This document shows positions 14,548-19,634 of a DNA stretch of 19,634 bases, piece after piece; position 1 is the stretch's first letter, and each line of letters opens with the position of its first letter. The notes beneath the pieces are model-generated. The model did not search any database. It had not been told where the DNA came from and saw nothing but the letters and a program-made list of their open reading frames with translations. The translations under genes were made by a program, and so were the position numbers. The stretch is taken from assembly GCF_009208055.1 (NCBI RefSeq), contig NZ_WFKI01000045.1:1-19634 (forward strand), read 5' to 3'. Source of the DNA: Poseidonibacter ostreae. Its GTDB lineage: Bacteria; Campylobacterota; Campylobacteria; Campylobacterales; Arcobacteraceae.

Positions 14548-15913
14548 ACCCAGCAGTACTTGGATTAATACCGAAGAACTCTGGATAGAATGCAATTAAC
14601 ATTAATACTACTATTTGAATAGCAATAAATGGTAATACACCTTTATAAATTTGTATTGTTCTAACCGTTGCTGGAACAACCCCTTTTAAATAGAACAAGG
14701 AGAATCCAAATGGTGGAGTTAAGAACGACGTTTGTAAGTTCATTGCAATTAAAATAGCAAACCATACTGGATTGATATCTAAATTCATTGCAATTGGAAC
14801 TAAAATAGGAACAATAATATATGAAATCTCAACGAAGTCAATAAAGAATCCTAATACTAAAATTGCTAACATTGTAAAGATAATGAATCCCCATTTCTCA
14901 TCACCAGGTAAACTCATCATAAAGTGCTCAACAATTTCATCTCCACCTGTATATGTAAATACCATAGAAAAAGCAGTTGCCCCAATTAAGATACCAAATA
15001 CCATAGATGTAATTTTAACAGATTCTAATGATGCTTCTTTTACCATTTGAATTGAAAATGATTTATAAACAAATGCTAATCCAATTGCTCCTAAACATCC
15101 AACAGCAGATGATTCAGTTGGTGTTGCAACACCTGCAAAAATCGACCCTAAAACTAATAAAATTAGAGTAAGTGACGGAATAATATCAATTAAAGCTCGA
15201 ACGACTTGTTTGCCTTTTGAACCACGTGATGGATCTGATGGAATTGCTGGTGCCATGTCTTTATTGAAAAATGAAACAATTACAATATATAAAATATATG
15301 CACCAACAAGTGCTAATCCTGGTCCAATTGCTGCTTTAAATAAATCACCTACTGGAACTTGGAATACATCACCTAAGATAATTAAAACAATTGAAGGAGG
15401 AATTATTTGTCCTAATGTTCCTGAGGCACAAATAGTACCACAAGCTAATGGAGTATTATATTTATATTTCATCATAACAGGAAGTGAAATAACACCCATA
15501 GCAACTACAGAAGCACCAACAACACCAGTTGAAGCTGCTAGTAAAGCACCAACTAAAACAGTTGAAATTGCAACTCCACCTCTAATTTCACCAAATAAGA
15601 ATCCCATAGATTCTAAAAGTCTCTCAGCAAGTCCAGTTTTTTGTAAAACAATACCCATAAAAATAAACATAGGAACTGCCATTAAAATAGTATTTTGCAT
15701 AATAGACATAATTCTAAATGGCATAAAGTCGAACATTAATAGACCCTCTTCAAAACCATCTATTAAAGCAACATCAATTCCATCATCAAAACCTATTTCT
15801 ACTATACCTGCAATGATACCAAAAAGTACCGATACTGCTGCAAAAGTAAATGCTACTGGAAAACCAAATAGTAGCATTATTAATGCAGCAAAGAACATTA
15901 TAATTCCTACCAT
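14546..15913 (-). CDS. dctM: TRAP transporter large permease DctM
   Basis: A 455-residue inner-membrane protein with about twelve hydrophobic segments, the ion-driven translocating subunit of the TRAP system. Family patterns are ALIMLLFGFPVAFTFAAVSV at the start, PMFIFMGIVLQKTGLAERLL (98-117), CGTICASGTLGQIIPPSIVL in the middle and TPPFGFSLFYLKGV near the end. Its ATG overlaps the dctQ stop by one base (TAATG), with GGAG seven bases upstream, so the two subunits are translated together. A hairpin terminator begins at its stop codon. The long antisense open frame here is a shadow. Confidence 0.96.
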   Translation of the reverse strand: MVGIIMFFAALIMLLFGFPVAFTFAAVSVLFGIIAGIVEIGFDDGIDVALIDGFEEGLLMFDFMPFRIMSIMQNTILMAVPMFIFMGIVLQKTGLAERLLESMGFLFGEIRGGVAISTVLVGALLAASTGVVGASVVAMGVISLPVMMKYKYNTPLACGTICASGTLGQIIPPSIVLIILGDVFQVPVGDLFKAAIGPGLALVGAYILYIVIVSFFNKDMAPAIPSDPSRGSKGKQVVRALIDIIPSLTLILLVLGSIFAGVATPTESSAVGCLGAIGLAFVYKSFSIQMVKEASLESVKITSMVFGILIGATAFSMVFTYTGGDEIVEHFMMSLPGDEKWGFIIFTMLAILVLGFFIDFVEISYIIVPILVPIAMNLDINPVWFAILIAMNLQTSFLTPPFGFSLFYLKGVVPATVRTIQIYKGVLPFIAIQIVVLMLIAFYPEFFGINPSTAG

Positions 15914-16506
15914 TATTTATCTCCTCTATGATGTAAGTCATCATCTAATTTATGAACTTCATCAACCATGTGTTCAATATCTCCATTTACCATATGAGGT
16001 GCTACTGGATGTAAACCTTTAAAAACATTTAAGTTTTTTATAAAAAAACCAATAGATGTAATTATTAGTAAGAAAAATGAAAGAGGAATTAATGATTTAA
16101 CTAACCATCTATTTGTTAATCCACCTGGATCACCACTTTGTTCTGCTGAATTAAATGACTCAATTACATAATCAATTGAACCAAATCCAATTAGCAAGGC
16201 AATTGGTAAAATAAATAAGACTACTCCTATCATATTAATTATGGCTTTTTTCTTGTCAGTTAATGTATCATAAATCAAATCCACTCTAACATGACCATCT
16301 TCTTTTAAAGTATATGAAATACCTAATAAAATAATTACAGAAAATAAGTGCCATTCCATCTCTTGCATTGCAATACTTCCTGATCTAAAGAAATATCTCA
16401 TAACAACGTCATAAAATACATTCATTATCATTAGTACCATAGCAATTGCTGTAATATACCCTATGATATCTGCAAATTTATCAAAAACTTTTTCTAGTTT
16501 TATCAT
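15913..16506 (-). CDS. dctQ: TRAP transporter small permease DctQ
   Basis: A 197-residue membrane subunit with four hydrophobic segments: IIGYITAIAMVLMIMNVFYD, then EWHLFSVIILLGISYTL, then MIGVVLFILPIALLIGFGSI, then SLIPLSFFLLIITSIGFFI. The motif GSIAMQEMEWH and the run VRVDLIYD are typical of DctQ. The C-terminal tail is His/Asp-rich (HKLDDDLHHRGDK) and cytoplasmic by prediction. The frame is open to a TTG at 16539, but the ATG at 16506 has AAGGA eight bases upstream and gives the normal N-terminus. It is 137 bases downstream of dctP, with a strong hairpin in the gap, and overlaps dctM by one base. Confidence 0.93.
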   Translation of the reverse strand: MIKLEKVFDKFADIIGYITAIAMVLMIMNVFYDVVMRYFFRSGSIAMQEMEWHLFSVIILLGISYTLKEDGHVRVDLIYDTLTDKKKAIINMIGVVLFILPIALLIGFGSIDYVIESFNSAEQSGDPGGLTNRWLVKSLIPLSFFLLIITSIGFFIKNLNVFKGLHPVAPHMVNGDIEHMVDEVHKLDDDLHHRGDK

Positions 16507-16609
16507 TGTAAAATCCTTTTGGAATTGTAAATAAGTCAAATAAATATAAGTTTAATTATATAGTTAATTATATATTTATTGCACTTATTATTTTGTTTTA
16601 ATAGTAGAA

Positions 16610-16638
16610 TATTCTAACTCTTTAAAAGAGTTAGAATA
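16610..16638 (-). promoter_or_regulatory. Stem-loop between dctP and dctQ
   Basis: TATTCTAACTCTTT (16610-16623) and AAAGAGTTAGAATA (16625-16638) are perfect inverted repeats, six bases after the dctP stop. No T-tract follows on the minus strand, so it is more likely an attenuator or mRNA-stabilising 3' hairpin than a full terminator. Hairpins here are known from other dctP-dctQM operons and favour excess binding protein. Confidence 0.65.
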
Positions 16639-16643
16639 ATATT

Positions 16644-17717
16644 TTATAAGTTGTCTTTTAAGTATAAGTAATCAGACATTTTAGTCCACTCTCTAGCTTT
16701 CTTTTGGTAAGCAGCTTGTGAATCTAACACTTTTTTAAGTAAAGGTTGCCCTTTTGCTTTTTCTACTAATAAATCAGCATTTGCTTTTCTCATCGCATCC
16801 ATAACTTCTTTAGGGAAAGTTTTGATTTGAATATTTGGATAATCTGTTTCAATTTTTGACCATGCTTCAGAACTCATGTGGTAGTTTTGAATATACATAT
16901 CATAAGCTGATAATTTCATAGCTGTAACTAAAATTGATTGTAAATCTTTTGGTAATTTGTTATATTTTCTTTCATTTACTAAGAATTGTAACTCAGTTGC
17001 TGGCTCATGCCATCCTGTATAGTAATAAGGTGCAATTTTGTTGAATCCCATTTTGATATCCATTCCAGGTCCAACCCATTCAAGTGCATCAATAGTACCT
17101 CTTTCAAGAGATGTATATAATTCACCTGAAGCAATATTAGTAACTGTAAGACCTAATTTCGCCATAACTTCACCAGCAAATCCAGGAATTCTCATTTTAA
17201 GACCTTTTAAATCTTCAACAGTCTTAATTTCTTTTCTAAACCATCCACCCATTTGATTTCCAGTGTTTCCACCAGGGAATGATAATACTTTATGTTTTTT
17301 ATATGCTTGTTTCATTAAGTCCATACCACCACCGTGATAGAACCATGCATATTGCTCAGGTGTAGTCATTCCAAATGGCATAGTAGTAAATGGTAAAGTA
17401 TTAATATCTTTACCTTTCCAGTAATAAGATGCACTATGACCCATGTCATATTGTCCACCTTTAACCATATCTAAAATACCAAGTGCTGCTTTATGTTTAT
17501 TTGACGCATCAACTCTAATAAGAAGTCTACCATCTGACATCTCTTTAACCATCTTTGCCATATTTAGAGGTGCATCAATAAATGGACTTAGAGTAGATCC
17601 CCAAGTTGTAGCTAACTTCCATTTATAAACTTTATCCTTTGCTACTGCTGCAGTACTTAATCCTGCAATTAATGCAGAAGCAACAAGTAATTTAGTCGTT
17701 GTTTTTAACATCATCAT
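16644..17717 (-). CDS. dctP: TRAP transporter periplasmic substrate-binding protein (TakP/LakP-like)
   Basis: A 357-residue secreted protein; signal peptide about 1-26, cleavage after AVA. It resembles the 2-oxoacid/lactate binding branch (TakP, LakP) more than the dicarboxylate DctP. Marks are TTWGSTLSPF (37-46), SASYYWKGK (95-103), GNTGNQMGGWFRKEI (150-164), MRIPG (175-179, with the carboxylate-binding Arg176), IDALEWVGPGMD (209-220) and GWHEPATELQF (235-245). Gln155, Glu213 and Trp214 sit where TakP binds a cation next to the substrate (from memory). Three ATGs stand in tandem at 17717, 17714 and 17711; AAGGAG is three bases before the first, so the second or third gives more usual spacing. 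First gene of dctPQM, with a hairpin after its stop. The likely cargo is lactate or a related 2-hydroxy/2-oxo acid, fitting the dehydrogenase downstream. Confidence 0.93.
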   Translation of the reverse strand: MMMLKTTTKLLVASALIAGLSTAAVAKDKVYKWKLATTWGSTLSPFIDAPLNMAKMVKEMSDGRLLIRVDASNKHKAALGILDMVKGGQYDMGHSASYYWKGKDINTLPFTTMPFGMTTPEQYAWFYHGGGMDLMKQAYKKHKVLSFPGGNTGNQMGGWFRKEIKTVEDLKGLKMRIPGFAGEVMAKLGLTVTNIASGELYTSLERGTIDALEWVGPGMDIKMGFNKIAPYYYTGWHEPATELQFLVNERKYNKLPKDLQSILVTAMKLSAYDMYIQNYHMSSEAWSKIETDYPNIQIKTFPKEVMDAMRKANADLLVEKAKGQPLLKKVLDSQAAYQKKAREWTKMSDYLYLKDNL

Positions 17718-17911
17718 TTTCTCCTTAGATTTGTTATTATCAATTCTAACGATACGAAATGATAATAATATGATATTTAATAAAAATGTAAAAATTATGT
17801 ACTTTAAAAAAGTAGGATTAATATATTAGGTAAATAAGACTTTAAAAGTAATAATGACATGTTTTTATCATTATTTATTTGTACTATTTATATAAATAAA
17901 AAAGGCTAAAT
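17718..17911. promoter_or_regulatory. Divergent intergenic region between dctP and the NDH-2-like gene
   Basis: 194 bases that must hold both promoters. It is extremely A/T rich, so many TATAAT-like words occur and none stands out with a -35 box. AATAATGA (17850-17857) and TCATTATT (17868-17875) form an 8-bp dyad nearer the plus-strand gene. I find no sigma-54 type GG-N10-GC site toward dctP. Confidence 0.4.
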
Positions 17912-19069
17912 ATGAAAAAAGTTATTATTATTGGAGCTAGTTATGCAGGTCTTTATGCTATTAAAGAATTATCTAAAAATAAAGATATAGAGATTTTATT
18001 ATTTGATAAAAAAGATTATCATTATATTCAAGTTGAATCATATGGTTTCGTAGCTACTAAATATAGTATCTCAGATGTAACAATTAATATTAATAAGTAT
18101 ATTGAAGATATTAATTCAAATATAAAATTTTATCAAGAAGAAATCATATCATTTGATGCAGAAGCAAAAAAAGTTGTTTCTTCTAAGAATATAAGTTATA
18201 TGTTTGATGAGTTAATTATAGCAACTGGGTCACTTACTAACTTCCCTCCTCAAGTTCCAAATATTCAAAAATATTCAAAAGGAATTAAAACACTTCAAAA
18301 AGCTTGTATGGTTAGTGAATCATTTGATTCTATTATTAATAAGTCTGTTTTAAAAGAAAAGAATAAGAATAACATGCCTTATAATATTGTAATTGGAGGA
18401 GCTGGACTTTCAGGTGTTGAAGTAGCAGCTGAGATGGCTTCACTATTAAAAGATAATGACTCTTCTAATATAAATATATTTATTGTAGATGGAATGAAAA
18501 CAGTTTTACCAAATATGGATGAAAGATTAATTAATGCTTGCAAAAAAAGATTAGATAATTTAAATATTAGAACTTATCTAGGCTCTTTTATTAATGATGT
18601 GGATGAAAGTTCTATATATTTAAATGATGGAAGGAAAATAGATTATGATTCTTTTATTTTTACTGGTGGAATTAAAGCAGTTACTATTAACTCAGAAAAA
18701 GAGTATGAACTTAATAGATTAAATCAATATATAGTAGATGAATACTTACAATTAAAAGGTGAAAAAAATATTTTTGTAATTGGTGATGCGGCAGAAGTAA
18801 TTTATGATAATGAATATATTGCTCCAACGGCTCAACTCGCAATTCAAGCTGGAATATATGTAGCAAAGTTTATAAAAAATGATTTATCATATAAATATAA
18901 TGAAGCTTTTATTCCTAAATCAAATGGGGTATTAATATCATTAGGTGGTTCTTACGCAATTGGATTAGTTTATAATAAACTATTTATCAAAGGTTATCTA
19001 GCCCACAAACTAAAACATTTTGTCACTTTTATGCATAAATCAAAGTTTAAAAAAATTAGAGTAAGTTAA
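17912..19069 (+). CDS. NDH-2-like FAD-dependent NAD(P)H oxidoreductase
   Basis: A 385-residue two-dinucleotide-binding-domain flavoprotein. It has the FAD motif GASYAG (8-13), the second Rossmann motif GGAGLSGVE (162-170) with Asp193 ending the strand (favours NADH over NADPH), FVIGDAAE (288-295) contacting FAD, and AQLAIQAG (307-314), which matches the quinone-site AQxAxQ motif of type II NADH dehydrogenases. The C-terminus (about 340-380) is hydrophobic then basic, suiting membrane attachment. It probably moves electrons from NADH to quinone without pumping protons. An AIFM/FSP1-like or other quinone reductase is the alternative. It is divergent from the TRAP operon. The ATG has AAGG seven bases upstream. 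It is followed after 70 bases by the MaoC gene. Confidence 0.8.
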   Translation: MKKVIIIGASYAGLYAIKELSKNKDIEILLFDKKDYHYIQVESYGFVATKYSISDVTININKYIEDINSNIKFYQEEIISFDAEAKKVVSSKNISYMFDELIIATGSLTNFPPQVPNIQKYSKGIKTLQKACMVSESFDSIINKSVLKEKNKNNMPYNIVIGGAGLSGVEVAAEMASLLKDNDSSNINIFIVDGMKTVLPNMDERLINACKKRLDNLNIRTYLGSFINDVDESSIYLNDGRKIDYDSFIFTGGIKAVTINSEKEYELNRLNQYIVDEYLQLKGEKNIFVIGDAAEVIYDNEYIAPTAQLAIQAGIYVAKFIKNDLSYKYNEAFIPKSNGVLISLGGSYAIGLVYNKLFIKGYLAHKLKHFVTFMHKSKFKKIRVS

Positions 19070-19139
19070 GTTCTTCCTGCCATGATTTTGTCATTTTATA
19101 CATATATACTAATTTAAATAAAAAATTGGAGTAAAGAAA

Positions 19140-19574
19140 ATGTCTAAATTAATTGCCTTTGATACACTATTGTTAGAAGATATAAAAAGAGGAATGGAAG
19201 TTAGTTATACTCAAACTATTACTGACTGTGATATTAAAACTTTTGCAGGTCTTTCAGGAGATCATAATCCTGTTCATATTAGTGATGAGTATGCAAAGAA
19301 TACGAGATGGGAAAGACGAATTGCCCATGGATTAATATCTGTATCTTTCTTCTCTGGACTAATGGGTACAAAACTTCCTGGTATTGGCTGTGTTTGGGTT
19401 TCTCAAACTATAAAATTTTTAAAACCTGTATATATTGGAGATACTGTTACTGCAAAGTTAATTGTAACTGATATTGATATAGAACGAAGAAGAGTCTTTT
19501 TACAATCTATTTGTATTGTAAAAGGTGAAATAGTTATTGATGGAGAATCAGAAGCATTTGTTCCAAAACAGTAA
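19140..19574 (+). CDS. MaoC-family (R)-specific enoyl-CoA hydratase-like protein
   Basis: A 144-residue single hotdog domain. The hydratase-2 signature FAGLSGDHNPVHISDEYA is at 35-52, with catalytic Asp41 and His46. The nearby RIAHGLISVSFFSGL (60-74) forms the second family block. Family members such as PhaJ hydrate trans-2-enoyl-CoA to (R)-3-hydroxyacyl-CoA. The exact substrate is not readable. Its length is that of PhaJ-type stand-alone enzymes. GGAG lies eight bases before the ATG. It is downstream of the NDH-2-like gene on the same strand with a 70-base gap, and is closed by a clear hairpin terminator, so it may be the last gene of that transcript. Confidence 0.9.
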   Translation: MSKLIAFDTLLLEDIKRGMEVSYTQTITDCDIKTFAGLSGDHNPVHISDEYAKNTRWERRIAHGLISVSFFSGLMGTKLPGIGCVWVSQTIKFLKPVYIGDTVTAKLIVTDIDIERRRVFLQSICIVKGEIVIDGESEAFVPKQ

Positions 19575-19599
19575 AATATAATTTATTCTCTTAATAAAG

Positions 19600-19629
19600 A
19601 AGCTATAAATTAAAAGTAATTTATAGCTT
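19600..19629 (+). terminator. Terminator hairpin after maoC
   Basis: AAGCTATAAATT (19600-19611) and AATTTATAGCTT (19618-19629) pair over 12 bp with a six-base loop, followed by TATCT at the window end, 25 bases after the maoC stop. Confidence 0.75.
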
Positions 19630-19634
19630 TATCT

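Noticed and set aside
15210..16022. 270-codon open frame on the plus strand across dctM/dctQ
   Set aside because: It is antisense to two clear TRAP permease genes, its product is low-complexity (Pro/Ile/Ser/Thr-rich), and it has no ribosome site. It reflects codon bias of the membrane genes.
17850..17875. AATAATGA/TCATTATT dyad as a specific operator
   Set aside because: An 8-bp all-but-two A/T dyad is expected by chance in a 194-base region of this composition; noted only in the intergenic entry.
17718..17911. Sigma-54 promoter for the TRAP operon
   Set aside because: No GG-N10-GC pattern on the dctP strand and no DctB/DctD-type regulator gene in the window.
19070..19139. Small gene between the NDH-2-like and MaoC genes
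   Set aside because: The only ATG gives about eleven codons before a stop; no ribosome site.
1..19634. Mobile element, CRISPR array, defence island or RNA gene
   Set aside because: No transposase, integrase, spaced repeat array, tRNA-like cloverleaf or rRNA segment was found; all gaps are short and filled with promoters and hairpins.

Overview
The window is chromosomal DNA of very low GC, tightly packed with housekeeping and metabolic genes. The proteins look like those of Campylobacterota, most probably the Arcobacteraceae (Arcobacter in the broad sense). Signs are the AT-rich promoters with TATAAT boxes and weak -35 boxes, short AAGGA-type ribosome sites, a secreted SurA-like gene next to gatB, a short GpsA, and a TRAP transporter beside a Dld-II-type dehydrogenase. 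This placement is inferred from protein character; no rRNA is present. I see no insertion sequence, phage gene, CRISPR array, tRNA, rRNA or known defence system, and no gene-free stretch longer than 300 bases.

Layout. 1-241: N-terminus of a membrane sensor protein (minus), cut by the window edge. 319-2503: an AraC-type regulator fused to O6-methylguanine-DNA methyltransferase, then glyA (both minus). 2655-3284: a LysE-family exporter (plus), convergent with and overlapping the next operon. 3270-5879: minus-strand operon proA - ABM-domain protein - phosphagen (arginine) kinase, joined by a one-base overlap and a one-base gap. 5983-7411: a YhdH/AcuI-type oxidoreductase divergent from an HxlR-family regulator. 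7418-10558: fetB-like permease, gpsA, gatB (minus). 10575-14313: a SurA-like periplasmic chaperone, then a large FAD/Fe-S D-lactate-type dehydrogenase (minus). 14375-14491: a possible 38-residue ORF. 14546-17717: TRAP transporter dctP-dctQ-dctM (minus). 17912-19574: NDH-2-like flavoprotein and MaoC-type hydratase (plus).

How the genes work together. The clearest module is the TRAP transporter, whose binding protein resembles the 2-oxoacid/lactate (TakP/LakP) type, beside a quinone-linked D-2-hydroxyacid dehydrogenase: uptake and respiratory oxidation of lactate or a similar acid. The NDH-2-like enzyme across the divergent region could feed the same quinone pool. The most unusual item is a complete animal-type phosphagen kinase, with all catalytic and phosphate-binding residues that I can align from memory to arginine kinase, in an operon with proline synthesis and a small ABM protein.

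Regulation. Several intergenic gaps carry long perfect dyads. Some look like terminators (after yhdH, gatB, the dehydrogenase, dctM and maoC). Others overlap promoters or ribosome sites (upstream of the ada-like gene, the SurA-like gene, fetB and hxlR). One lies between dctP and dctQ, where it may keep the binding protein in excess. Three coding starts were moved to internal ATGs with better ribosome sites (gpsA, dctQ, the FAD/Fe-S dehydrogenase).
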